Of a stretch of 64,000 bases of DNA, positions 1 to 8,062 are shown piece after piece. A model generated the notes under the pieces. It did no database searches, was not told the DNA's origin, and was given only the letters and a program-made list of their open reading frames with translations. Where the stretch lies: assembly GCA_934254675.1 (NCBI GenBank), contig CAKQLP010000007.1:1-64000 (forward strand). The letters run 5' to 3'. Position 1 is the stretch's first letter. Each line of letters begins with the position of its first letter. This DNA comes from an uncultured Alphaproteobacteria bacterium. Lineage in GTDB: Bacteria > Pseudomonadota > Alphaproteobacteria > RF32 > CAG-239. The position numbers and the translations under genes are program-made.

Positions 1-2
1 GC

Positions 3-107
3 ACTCACATTGCTAAACAGACCGGTATGTCTGTCTTTTCGCTTTATAATTACATCAATCAAACACCGGAACTTAAAAAAGCTTTATGGGGGAAAAATGA
101 TGACTAA
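3..107 (+). CDS. C-terminal fragment of an unidentified protein, cut by the window edge
   Basis: The frame is open from base 3 to a TAA at 105-107 and encodes 34 residues beginning THIAKQTGMSVFSLYNYI. The spacing of IAKQTGMS and LYNYI resembles a helix-turn-helix (IAxxTGxSxxTLYNY), but the rest of the protein lies outside the window, so no function is assigned. The stop overlaps the next start in the string ATGATGACTAA, so it was probably translationally coupled to the glycosyltransferase remnant that follows. Confidence 0.4.
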   Translation, partial: THIAKQTGMSVFSLYNYINQTPELKKALWGKNDD

Positions 108-276
108 AGTTTCTGTTTTAATGCCGGTATATAAAACGCCTGAAAAGTTTTTGCCGAATGTGGAACACATTGGCCATGTAAAGTTTTTCGGCTTGCAGTT
201 AATGAAAATCGTGCACCGCGGAGAAATATCCCAAACCTCCATCTTTGAAAAAATCCCGCCATGTCACCAAAACTAA
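100..276 (+). pseudogene. Remnant of a GT2 family glycosyltransferase (internal deletion)
   Basis: From ATG at 97 or 100 the product begins TKVSVLMPVYKTPEKFL, the classic first strand of a GT-A family 2 glycosyltransferase. It then jumps to a segment (VKFFGLQLMKI) resembling the short basic C-terminal tail of the neighbouring transferases (LYLFGFKFKIKRR, YKLFGLPFLKIKQKA). About 59 residues remain of an expected ~300, and the nucleotide-sugar site and DxD region are missing. The simplest reading is a large internal deletion joining the two ends of one gene. It sits directly before an intact GT2 gene. Confidence 0.55.
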
Positions 277-288
277 AGAGGTGCTGAA

Positions 289-1269
289 ATGATACCTAAA
301 ATTTCTGTAATTACTCCGATTTATAAAACCGAACAATATTTGGATAAATGTCTGACGGCTTTAGTTAATCAGACTTTGTCAGATATTGAATTTGTGTGGA
401 TTGACAACGGCGCCAGCGATGAATGCAGAAATATTATTGCAAAATACGCTGATAAACATCAGCATATAAAAGTTGTGCATTTGTTGCAAAATAAAGGCTA
501 CGGCGGTGCTATGAATGCCGGTTTAGAGGTTGCGACAGGCGATTATATCGGTTTTTGTGATTCTGATGATTGGGTTGACACGGATTACTTTGAAAAACTA
601 TATAATGCCGCCACGCAGAACAACGCCGACATAGCTTTTACAGAATATTTGCTTGAATATCCGGACAAGCAAAAGAAATCAGAACACATTACAAATTTGC
701 AAATTGCCGAAAGTGTATCAGAAAAAGTAAATGTTCTGAAAGACGGAGCAATCTGGGATAAAATTTTTAAAAGAAGTTTGCTGAATGAAAATAACATAAG
801 ATTTCCAGAACACTCAAAATCATATTTTGAAGACAATTTATTATTGTTTCCGGCAGCAATGTACGCCAATAAAATTGTTTTAATAAATACCACAAATTAT
901 CACTATTGGCAGCGAGAAAATTCGGTTGTTCATAATAATAAAAATTATGATGAAATGCTTAGCTATTGCGTTGATGTTATAAAAAATTTGATAGATTTCA
1001 CCGAAAAGCAAAACTACACCACTACTGAAAAACAGAATATTGTAAATTTCTTTAACAGAAGTTTCCCTTGGAGGGGTGTTTTTAAAAAAAGTGGATTATA
1101 CAATAAGTTAATATCCGATATTAAAGACGATGAACTTCTTATGATATTAAAATCTGAAAAGGAAAAATATTTTCCGACTTTTTTGCGGAGAATCTATTCC
1201 ATTGCGGAAAATTCAAAAGGTAAAACTTTGTATTTGTTTGGTTTCAAATTTAAAATAAAAAGGAGATAA
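289..1269 (+). CDS. Family 2 glycosyltransferase
   Basis: Predicted cytosolic or membrane-associated GT-A fold transferase (326 aa) that adds a sugar to a surface polysaccharide. The N-terminal half carries the family hallmarks: VITPIYKTEQYLDKCL at residues 7-22, the IDNGASD nucleotide-binding loop near 38-44, and the metal-binding acidic cluster CDSDDW near 90-95. The C-terminal 100 residues are divergent and end in a basic tail (KFKIKRR) that may touch the membrane. The ATG at 289 follows a purine-rich AGAGGTGCTGAA. The next gene starts 1 nt after the stop, so it is in an operon with rfbF. The sugar donor and acceptor cannot be read from sequence. Confidence 0.85.
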   Translation: MIPKISVITPIYKTEQYLDKCLTALVNQTLSDIEFVWIDNGASDECRNIIAKYADKHQHIKVVHLLQNKGYGGAMNAGLEVATGDYIGFCDSDDWVDTDYFEKLYNAATQNNADIAFTEYLLEYPDKQKKSEHITNLQIAESVSEKVNVLKDGAIWDKIFKRSLLNENNIRFPEHSKSYFEDNLLLFPAAMYANKIVLINTTNYHYWQRENSVVHNNKNYDEMLSYCVDVIKNLIDFTEKQNYTTTEKQNIVNFFNRSFPWRGVFKKSGLYNKLISDIKDDELLMILKSEKEKYFPTFLRRIYSIAENSKGKTLYLFGFKFKIKRR

Positions 1270-1270
1270 A

Positions 1271-2053
1271 ATGAAAGTTTTAATTTTAGCCGGCGGTTTA
1301 GGCACCAGACTTGGGGAAGAAACAAATGTTAAACCCAAACCGATGGTCGGTATCGGAGGTTTTCCGATTTTGTGGCATATCATGAAAATCTATTCTCATT
1401 ATGGATTTAATGAATTTATAGTTTTGACCGGCTATAAACAAGAAGTTATCAAAGACTATTTTGTAAACTACTACATGAACAATTCTGATGTTACGGTTGA
1501 TTTGGCGACAAATGACGTGACCGTGCATCAAAACAGTTGTGAGCCTTGGAAAGTTACGCTTTTATATACCGGACGCAACACCATGACGGCCGGACGCATT
1601 CAGCGCGCGAAAGAATATATCGGCAACGAGCCGTTTATGCTGACATACGGCGACGGCGTTGGCGATGTGGATATCAAAGCTTTGATAGAAAATCACAAAA
1701 AATCCGGCAAACTTTGCACTTTGACAGCATATCAGCCAGAAGGTCGTTTTGGTGCTTTGGGTATTGATGAAGACGGCACGATTTCCAAATTCCAAGAAAA
1801 ACCGAAAGAAAGCGGAGCTTGGATTAACGCCGGTTTCTTTGTCTGCCAGCCGGAAGTTTTAGACTATATCCCCGAAGATGCCACAAATATTATGTGGGAG
1901 CAAGAACCATTGAAAGCTATTGCCCGCGACGGTCAGCTGAATGCTTATAAACACACCGGTTTTTGGCACCCAATGGATATGCTGAAAGACAAGGAAGACT
2001 TAAACAAAATGTGGGCAAACAATACTGCTCCATGGAAAGTATGGAAAAAATAA
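1271..2053 (+). CDS. rfbF: Glucose-1-phosphate cytidylyltransferase
   Basis: Makes CDP-glucose from CTP and glucose-1-phosphate (EC 2.7.7.33), the first committed step towards CDP-linked deoxysugars. The 260 aa length is typical. The N-terminus MKVLILAGGLGTRLGEET is the nucleotidyltransferase signature loop, followed by KPKPMVGIGGFPILWHIM; YGDGVGDVD near residues 125-133 supplies the metal-binding Asp, and INAGFFVCQPEVLDY and GFWHPMDMLKD match this subfamily rather than RmlA or GalU. It lies between a GT2 gene and a broken epimerase, with rfbG 650 bp downstream. The following gene starts immediately at 2054. Confidence 0.93.
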   Translation: MKVLILAGGLGTRLGEETNVKPKPMVGIGGFPILWHIMKIYSHYGFNEFIVLTGYKQEVIKDYFVNYYMNNSDVTVDLATNDVTVHQNSCEPWKVTLLYTGRNTMTAGRIQRAKEYIGNEPFMLTYGDGVGDVDIKALIENHKKSGKLCTLTAYQPEGRFGALGIDEDGTISKFQEKPKESGAWINAGFFVCQPEVLDYIPEDATNIMWEQEPLKAIARDGQLNAYKHTGFWHPMDMLKDKEDLNKMWANNTAPWKVWKK

Positions 2054-2711
2054 ATGAAAAAAGTTTTGGTTACGGGATATTCAGGTTTTATAGGAAGAGC
2101 CACCATAAATGAACTCCTAGCAAGAGGATATCATATATTTGGTGTATCTGATAAAACTATACTACCCAATCTCCCAAATCTTCATCAAATAAAATTAAAT
2201 TTACTTGATAAATCGGCCATAGATGACTTTTTTGAAAACAATAGATTCGACAGTATTCTCCATATGGCGTGGTATGTTGGTCCCAAATGTCATATTCACA
2301 ATATAAATATGGAGTGGTTATCTTCATCTTTGTACTTATTGAAAAAATTTCAAGAAACAGGCGGAAAAAAGTTTTTATGTAATGGAACAATTTCCGAATA
2401 TGACTTCAATTATGGTTATTTGTCTGAAAATATAACCCCCCTTAAAAATAAATCCCTGCACGGACAATGCAAAGCTTCATTATTTGAAACAGCACAGATT
2501 TTCTGCAAGCAAAATGACATAGATTTCAAGTGGCCGAGAATTTTCAATTTATATGGGCCGAATGAAAAGCCGCAACGCTTGATGCCGTCTGTTATAAATT
2601 AATGAAAAATTAAAGTCTATCGGCTGGACGCCGAAATATACTTTGGACGAAGGCTTAAAAGCCACAATAGATTGGTGGAAAAATTATAATAAGGAAAATC
2701 AAAATGTATAA
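2054..2711 (+). pseudogene. Broken NAD-dependent epimerase/dehydratase
   Basis: The frame from 2054 gives 182 residues starting MKKVLVTGYSGFIGRATINEL (Rossmann GxxGxxG), homologous to the intact 5035-5901 enzyme, but it stops at 2602 where the family continues for another ~110 residues. A second frame, 2601-2711, then encodes a typical extended-SDR C-terminus (KLKSIGWTPKYTLDEGLKA, then a Trp-rich tail), so the end of a related gene is present out of frame. The middle third is missing. The YxxxK catalytic motif, YSQCK in the paralogue, reads HGQCK here, so the active-site Tyr is also lost. I read this as an inactive fusion remnant. The truncated product could still be made. Confidence 0.7.
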
Positions 2712-3780
2712 TAATGTTTATAAAGGTAAAACTGTTTTAGTAACCGGACACACCGGTTTTAAGGGCTCTTGGCTCTCTATTTGGCTGACCATGATGGGTG
2801 CAAAAGTTGTGGGGTATTCGCTTGACCCGTCTTCGGATAAAGGCAACTTTGAAGCCTGCCATCTGCATGACAAATTGTTTGCCGATGTTCGCGGCGACAC
2901 CAGAGATTTGGAACATTTAGACGCCGTTGTGAAAAAATATCAACCGGAAATCGTTTTCCATTTGGCGGCTCAAGCGCTGGTTCGCACCTCCTACGAACAG
3001 CCGAAAGAAACATTTGAAACCAACATTATGGGCAGCTTGAACATCATGGAATGCATGCGCCATAATGATTGTTTGAAAACCGCCATTATGATTACTTCAG
3101 ACAAATGCTATGAAAACGTAGAACAAATCTGGGGTTATAAAGAAACCGACCGCATGGGCGGCGAAGACCCGTATTCGGCTTCTAAAGGCTGTACGGAACT
3201 GATGTTGCACGCTTATCGCCAATCCTATTTCAATCCGGCAAAATTCAATGTTCACGGCAAAGCTGTGGCGATTGTCCGCGCCGGAAACGTAATCGGCGGC
3301 GGCGATTGGTCTGACAACAGACTCATTCCGGACTGCATCCGCTTTATTGAAGCCGGTAAGCCGATTGAAATCCGCAACCCGATTGCAACTCGCCCGTGGG
3401 AACACGTTTTGGAGCCGCTTTCAGGTTATTTGCGTGTCGGCGAAAAACTGATTGAAGAACCGGTAAAATATTCTACAAACTTCAACTTTGGTCCGCACAT
3501 TTCCGCCAACAAAACCGTGTTGGAAGTAGTGCGCCGCTTGGTTGAATATTATGGCAAAGGCGAAGTTGTTGACGCTTCCGACCCTAACGCCGTACACGAA
3601 AACACCTTGCTGAACTTGGATGTTACCAAAGCTTATGTAATGTTGCAATGGGAAGCCAAATGGGGTTTGACCGACGCTGTTCAAAAGACTGTGGATTGGT
3701 ACAAAGAAGCTCTGCATTCTAATGATATGTATGATTTTTGCGTAAAACAAATTGAAGAACACGGAGAACATCTTGTCTAA
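2704..3780 (+). CDS. rfbG: CDP-glucose 4,6-dehydratase
   Basis: Converts CDP-glucose to CDP-4-keto-6-deoxyglucose with bound NAD (EC 4.2.1.45), the step after RfbF. It is 358 aa, the usual family length. Visible features are the Rossmann loop VTGHTGFKGSWLSIWL (residues 13-28), which is diagnostic for RfbG, FHLAAQALVRTSYEQP, the catalytic TSDKCYEN stretch and the YxxxK motif in DPYSASKG, then VRAGNVIGGGDWSDNRLIPD and RPWEHVLEPLSGYL. Its start overlaps the tail of the broken epimerase, and its last bases overlap the possible upstream starts of the next gene, so the locus is tightly packed. Confidence 0.95.
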   Translation: MYNNVYKGKTVLVTGHTGFKGSWLSIWLTMMGAKVVGYSLDPSSDKGNFEACHLHDKLFADVRGDTRDLEHLDAVVKKYQPEIVFHLAAQALVRTSYEQPKETFETNIMGSLNIMECMRHNDCLKTAIMITSDKCYENVEQIWGYKETDRMGGEDPYSASKGCTELMLHAYRQSYFNPAKFNVHGKAVAIVRAGNVIGGGDWSDNRLIPDCIRFIEAGKPIEIRNPIATRPWEHVLEPLSGYLRVGEKLIEEPVKYSTNFNFGPHISANKTVLEVVRRLVEYYGKGEVVDASDPNAVHENTLLNLDVTKAYVMLQWEAKWGLTDAVQKTVDWYKEALHSNDMYDFCVKQIEEHGEHLV

Positions 3781-5035
3781 TAATGTGATTTTGGGCGCCG
3801 GTATCGCTGGGATATCGGCCGCCTACCACTTAAAACAAAAAGGCGAAAACAGCGTTATTTTTGAAAAAGATAACGATTGGGGCGGCTTGTGCGGATTCTT
3901 TGAAATAGACGGATTCCGCTTTGACCGCTTTGTGCATTTTTCTTTTGCTCCTGATGAAAATGATAAAAAATTGTTTTCTGGTGAAACAGGAATGATTGAA
4001 CATATACCTTTTCCAAGCAATTATTATCACGGAACATGGTTACGGCATCCAGCACAAAATAATCTGGCTCCGTTGTCAACAAAGGAAAAAGTTGACATTA
4101 TTTCTGATTTTATCTCCCGTCCGCAAAAAGATGTTGATAAAATACAAAATTACGCAGAATGGTTGCGTGTACAATATGGTGATTATTTTGCCAAGAATTT
4201 TCCTTTTGTATATACCCGTAAATATTGGGGTGTTGAAGCACAAGAACTTGAAACAAAGTGGGTTGGCGTACGCATGTATCAGCCAGACCTCAAACAAGTA
4301 TTGGCAGGTTCTTACGAAACGCAGGAAGAGTGTTTTTATTTTGCAAAAAAAATGTTATATCCCAAAAAAGGTGGTTTTCGCAGTATTTTAAATACTTGCC
4401 GCAAAGGTTTGGATATTCAGCTTAATAAAAAAGTTGTAAAAATATGTCCAACTGATAAAAAGGTATATTTTGCAGACAACTCCGAATGTTGTTACACACG
4501 TTTAATATCCACCCTACCGCTACCGGAGATTATTAAAATGCTTGATAATGTGCCGGAAGATGTTTTAAAAGCGGTCAACGACTTGCATTGGACTTGTGGC
4601 TATCAGGTCTCATTAGGTTTCAAGCGTCCGGATGTGGCAAAATATTTGTGGTTTTACATTTATGACGAGGATATCTTATCCGCTAGAGTGTATTCACCGA
4701 ACTTAAAATCGCCGGATAACGCGCCTAAAGGTTGCTCGTCTTTGCAAGCAGAGGTATTTTTTGATTGCAAATCTAAAATTATTCCAGCCGAAACAGTTCT
4801 AAACAATACCATAGAAAAAATGAAAGCTATGAACATATTCAAAGATGAAGATTTGATTGTTAAAGACATTCGTTTTGAACCTTATGCAAATATCACATTT
4901 GTGCCAAGCATTTATAAAAATCGTCAAATTATTTTGGACTATTTAAAATCACAAGGAATTGATTCTATAGGTCGTTTCGGAAAATGGGATTATAAATGGA
5001 CACACCAAGCGTTTAATGATGGAAAGGAACTATAA
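3773..5035 (+). CDS. FAD-dependent oxidoreductase (amine oxidase / protoporphyrinogen oxidase-like) of the polysaccharide locus
   Basis: About 420 aa. The N-terminus NNVILGAGIAGISAAYHL is a dinucleotide-binding GxGxxG motif, followed by EKDNDWGGLCGFFEIDGFRFD, the second FAD-binding block of the UDP-galactopyranose mutase / phytoene desaturase / amine-oxidase superfamily. The C-terminal end IDSIGRFGKWDYKWTHQAFNDG matches the FAD-contacting end of that fold. I choose TTG at 3773 because GGAG at 3763-3766 sits at proper spacing; a longer frame from TTG 3752 is possible. The position between rfbG and an epimerase suggests it acts on a nucleotide- or lipid-linked sugar. The reaction itself is unknown. 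The stop overlaps the next start by 1 nt. Confidence 0.7.
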   Translation: MSNNVILGAGIAGISAAYHLKQKGENSVIFEKDNDWGGLCGFFEIDGFRFDRFVHFSFAPDENDKKLFSGETGMIEHIPFPSNYYHGTWLRHPAQNNLAPLSTKEKVDIISDFISRPQKDVDKIQNYAEWLRVQYGDYFAKNFPFVYTRKYWGVEAQELETKWVGVRMYQPDLKQVLAGSYETQEECFYFAKKMLYPKKGGFRSILNTCRKGLDIQLNKKVVKICPTDKKVYFADNSECCYTRLISTLPLPEIIKMLDNVPEDVLKAVNDLHWTCGYQVSLGFKRPDVAKYLWFYIYDEDILSARVYSPNLKSPDNAPKGCSSLQAEVFFDCKSKIIPAETVLNNTIEKMKAMNIFKDEDLIVKDIRFEPYANITFVPSIYKNRQIILDYLKSQGIDSIGRFGKWDYKWTHQAFNDGKEL

Positions 5036-5901
5036 TGAAAAAGGTCTTTTTAACGGGAGGAACAGGGCTAATTGGCACACAGACAATTCCTTTTTTGCAA
5101 AAAGCAGGATTTGAGATATACGCCTTAACCTTGGATGAAAATAAAAGTGAAAATGGAATAAAATATGTTAAAGGAAATTTGTTTGATAAAATTCAAATAG
5201 ATAACTTGTTATCAGAAATAAGGCCAGAATATATGTTACACTACGCTTGGTTGAGTACCGGCTTGTTCAATGATAATTCAAACTTTGATTTTTTAACATC
5301 TTCAATAGATTTATTAAAATCATTCGCAAAATATGGCGGAAAAAGAGTTGTGATGGCTGGAACTTATGCCGAATATGGTTATCATAATGAGACCTTAAAA
5401 GAAACAATGCCGGCTGAGCCAATCAATATTTATAGCCAATGTAAAGATTTTGTTCATCAAATTGCCGAAGCATATTGCCAAAACAATAATATTTCATTTG
5501 GTTGGGGACGTATTTTTTCCGCTTTTGGAAAAGAAAAAGACCCAAGACGTTTAACTTCTGATGTTATAAATCATTTGAAAAATAATCAAGAAGTCGTTAT
5601 TCGCAGTGGCAGTCTTGTTCGAGACTACATTTATACCAAAGATATTGCGGCGGCGTTTGTTAAATTTTTAGAAAGTGATGTAAACGGGGTTGTAAATATT
5701 TGCACGGGCAAAGACACCTCTATTCATGATTATGTAATGAAAATAGCCCAAATTATGGAAAAAGAAAATTTGGTTGTTTTCAATGAACAAAAAAGTCCTC
5801 AACAAGTCAGAGTTGTAGGAGACCCTACACGCTTAAATAAAGAGGTTGGATTTACTCCAAAATATTCAATAGAACAAGCACTAAAGGAGATTTTAGAATA
5901 A
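5035..5901 (+). CDS. NAD(P)-dependent epimerase/reductase (extended SDR)
   Basis: 288 aa extended short-chain dehydrogenase. It shows the GxxGxxG loop VFLTGGTGLIGTQTIP at residues 4-19, MAGTYAEYG as the catalytic Ser/Thr strand, and YSQCK as the YxxxK motif. The C-terminus (VGDPTRLNKEVGFTPKYSIEQALKEIL) is the usual sugar-binding lobe. Because the neighbours make CDP-4-keto-6-deoxyglucose, a C4 reductase or epimerase of the CDP-abequose/paratose/6-deoxyhexose type is the natural guess. No RfbH (3-dehydrase) is visible, so a 3,6-dideoxy sugar cannot be claimed. Coupled to its neighbours by 1-nt overlaps on both sides. Confidence 0.75.
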   Translation: MKKVFLTGGTGLIGTQTIPFLQKAGFEIYALTLDENKSENGIKYVKGNLFDKIQIDNLLSEIRPEYMLHYAWLSTGLFNDNSNFDFLTSSIDLLKSFAKYGGKRVVMAGTYAEYGYHNETLKETMPAEPINIYSQCKDFVHQIAEAYCQNNNISFGWGRIFSAFGKEKDPRRLTSDVINHLKNNQEVVIRSGSLVRDYIYTKDIAAAFVKFLESDVNGVVNICTGKDTSIHDYVMKIAQIMEKENLVVFNEQKSPQQVRVVGDPTRLNKEVGFTPKYSIEQALKEILE

Positions 5902-7112
5902 TGGTAAAGAAACAAGCTTCATCCAATAAAGAACCTCTAGTATCTGTACTTTTAAGTATTTATAAAGTTGAAGAATACTTAGAAGAATGCTTGGATAGCA
6001 TTCTAGCGCAAAGTTATAAAAATCTGGAGATTGTTTGTGTAGATAACGGCTCCCCTGATAATTGTGGAGAAATACTAAAAAAGTATGCTCTAAAAGATAA
6101 ACGGATAAAAGTTGTCACATTAAAAGAAAATAAATTTTTATGTGGCGGACGAAATGCCGGATTAGATAATGCGACAGGAGATTTTGTTTGCTTTATTGAT
6201 CCCGATGACTGGATTGAAAAAGATTATATAAAAGTTATGGTTGATGCGATTGAAAATATCAAAGATCCTGATGGAAATGACTTAAATTTAGTTGTTAATT
6301 TTAATGCTGTATCATATCTAAATAAAACAAATGACATACTTTTTAAATTTCCAGATATTTCTGGAAATAAATCTATTGATGAATATAACAAGAATATTCA
6401 TATTGATCTGGCTATCCCAATGTGGGGAAGGCTTTATAAAAAATCATTTTTAGATAAATGGAATGTTCGGTTTTTGGATGGTTTTCAAACGGATAACATT
6501 CCCTATACCATTAAATTGATGTCACATCTGAAATATTGGTATTGCACAAATGGAGAAAAAAATGCCACATATTGGCGGCGAATGATAACGCCGGATGGTG
6601 CAATGACAAGTACTGTGCTTTATAAAAATTTAGAACTTCCAGATACTCTTCTAGATTTATATGATTATCTCGTTAAATATAGAGCAGAACAATTAATTAG
6701 AATTCCATTCTATCATTTTTTCACCTATTGTTACTCTAGACACAACGATCAACCACGTCTTTATGAAAGATATAAGGCACTGATGCGCAAAATGGAAGAT
6801 ACGATTAAAACCTCAGGGATTTATCCTCCAGAGGATATAAATTTGTGCAACTTATTGATTTACAGTAACGGATTTTTCGATTTTATGTCTCGGTATTTTG
6901 CCCCTATTCAAGCACCAATAAATGGCACAAAATTGTCATATGTTGTTAAATTATTTGATAAAATTCCAATTATGAAAATTTATAAAAGAGGAAATAAGAA
7001 AAAATATAGTTTGTTCAAATTAATACCTGTTTGGGAACAAAAAAAGAAAGGAATGGTAACCTATTATAAACTATTCGGCTTGCCTTTCTTAAAAATAAAA
7101 CAAAAAGCATAA
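5901..7112 (+). CDS. Family 2 glycosyltransferase
   Basis: 403 aa. The GT-A domain spans roughly residues 12-240: VSVLLSIYKVEEYLEECLDS at the N-terminus, VDNGSPDN as the nucleotide loop, LCGGRNAGLDNATGDFVCF, and IDPDDW as the metal-binding acidic cluster. The C-terminal ~150 residues are unlike the first GT2 of this locus and end in the same kind of basic tail (LFGLPFLKIKQKA). It starts at the stop of the epimerase gene and is the last intact gene of the polysaccharide cluster. Acceptor and sugar are unknown. Confidence 0.85.
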   Translation: MVKKQASSNKEPLVSVLLSIYKVEEYLEECLDSILAQSYKNLEIVCVDNGSPDNCGEILKKYALKDKRIKVVTLKENKFLCGGRNAGLDNATGDFVCFIDPDDWIEKDYIKVMVDAIENIKDPDGNDLNLVVNFNAVSYLNKTNDILFKFPDISGNKSIDEYNKNIHIDLAIPMWGRLYKKSFLDKWNVRFLDGFQTDNIPYTIKLMSHLKYWYCTNGEKNATYWRRMITPDGAMTSTVLYKNLELPDTLLDLYDYLVKYRAEQLIRIPFYHFFTYCYSRHNDQPRLYERYKALMRKMEDTIKTSGIYPPEDINLCNLLIYSNGFFDFMSRYFAPIQAPINGTKLSYVVKLFDKIPIMKIYKRGNKKKYSLFKLIPVWEQKKKGMVTYYKLFGLPFLKIKQKA

Positions 7113-7406
7113 ACTATCTAAGGATGAATTTTTTGAGTTATAGAAATAAAACCTATGTGGCATTTGCTGGTGATAATGACATCTGTATAGTCTGATAGAT
7201 TTCAAAGTAGCTCAAAAGCTACCTACTATTTATATGATAGAACATCCGTTTATAAATTTTGTAAAAAAGATTTCTTATAAAATCAAAAAACAAATCGGTT
7301 CTAAAACACATCGAGCTAAATATAAGGAAAAATACAACCGTATAAAATTTAAACTTGAAGAAATCAAAAATATTCGTAACCAATAATTTTCCTGATATAA
7401 AAGTAA
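7113..7406 (+). pseudogene. Decayed tail of the polysaccharide cluster
   Basis: No intact gene lies here. A frame from about 7123 begins MNFLSYRNKTYVAFAGDNDI and stops within ~25 codons; this looks like the start of a polysaccharide-biosynthesis protein. Further on, ATG 7234 to TAA 7384-7386 encodes 50 basic residues beginning MIEHPFINFVKKISYKIKKQ, which looks like the C-terminal tail of such a protein. I read the two as the ends of one deleted gene, the same pattern as at 100-276. Confidence 0.4.
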
Positions 7407-7431
7407 CCCGCCGCTAAACTCGGCGGGTTTT
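7407..7431 (+). terminator. Rho-independent terminator of the polysaccharide locus
   Basis: CCCGCCG - CTAAACT - CGGCGGG followed by TTTT, a 7-bp GC stem with a T run, placed right after the last remnant of the + strand cluster. Confidence 0.85.
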
Positions 7432-7573
7432 AATTAAAGATTATATGAAATCTATTTAATAGAAAATGGTGATAATATTATGAAAATTAATGAAAAAATT
7501 TATAATATTATTTATATGGAATTTAAATTGATTTTGTTTCACATAAAAGAATATACAAATGTAAAGATTATTT

Positions 7574-8062
7574 TCACTTGCAACGTGCTATAATTTTTTG
7601 CAATGCTTGTGATGGATTATTTAAATTTATTTTACGCCCAAATAAAATACAGCTATTTGATTTTTCATCATAACGACAGTATGGTGTCTCAAACTCACGT
7701 CCGTAAATCGCGCTATCGTCAATATGAACGCAAATATTTTCTTGCTTACAATACTCCGCTTTGGCTTTATTCCATAATTCGTCATCCACATGAAACGAAC
7801 CATCATCATAAAACGCCACTTGATGACGCTGTTCATAATAATCATAAATGCACCAAAGTTTGCTGTATGGAATTTGATATTGGTTTAAATAAGCTAAAAT
7901 TGTTTCCCGCGGTCCTCCGCTGATAATATAAACTTCTACTCCAGCCTTTAAGGCTTCAATACAAAACACCCGAAAAAAATCAGGTCTGGTGTTTATAACA
8001 CCATGAAAGTCTATACCGATTTTAGTTTTAATATTCTGCGCCATCGCCAAAATTTTTTGCAT
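7574..8062 (-). CDS. HAD-like hydrolase with a non-canonical motif I
   Basis: 162 aa (about 156 if translation starts at the MAQN ATG, 8044). HAD-type motifs are visible: IGIDFHGVINT for motif I, YIISGGPRETI for motif II and VHIDDSAIYG for motif IV. In motif I the second Asp of DxD, the general acid of HAD phosphatases, is His (DFH), so chemistry other than ordinary phosphate ester hydrolysis, or loss of activity, is possible. The start lies inside the end of the upstream AsmA-like gene, so the two are probably co-transcribed. Substrate unknown. Confidence 0.6.
   Translation of the reverse strand: MQKILAMAQNIKTKIGIDFHGVINTRPDFFRVFCIEALKAGVEVYIISGGPRETILAYLNQYQIPYSKLWCIYDYYEQRHQVAFYDDGSFHVDDELWNKAKAEYCKQENICVHIDDSAIYGREFETPYCRYDEKSNSCILFGRKINLNNPSQALQKIIARCK

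Noticed and set aside
7113..7386. Intact small gene at 7234-7386
   Set aside because: No ribosome site, basic tail-like composition and matching truncated start nearby make a deletion remnant more likely.
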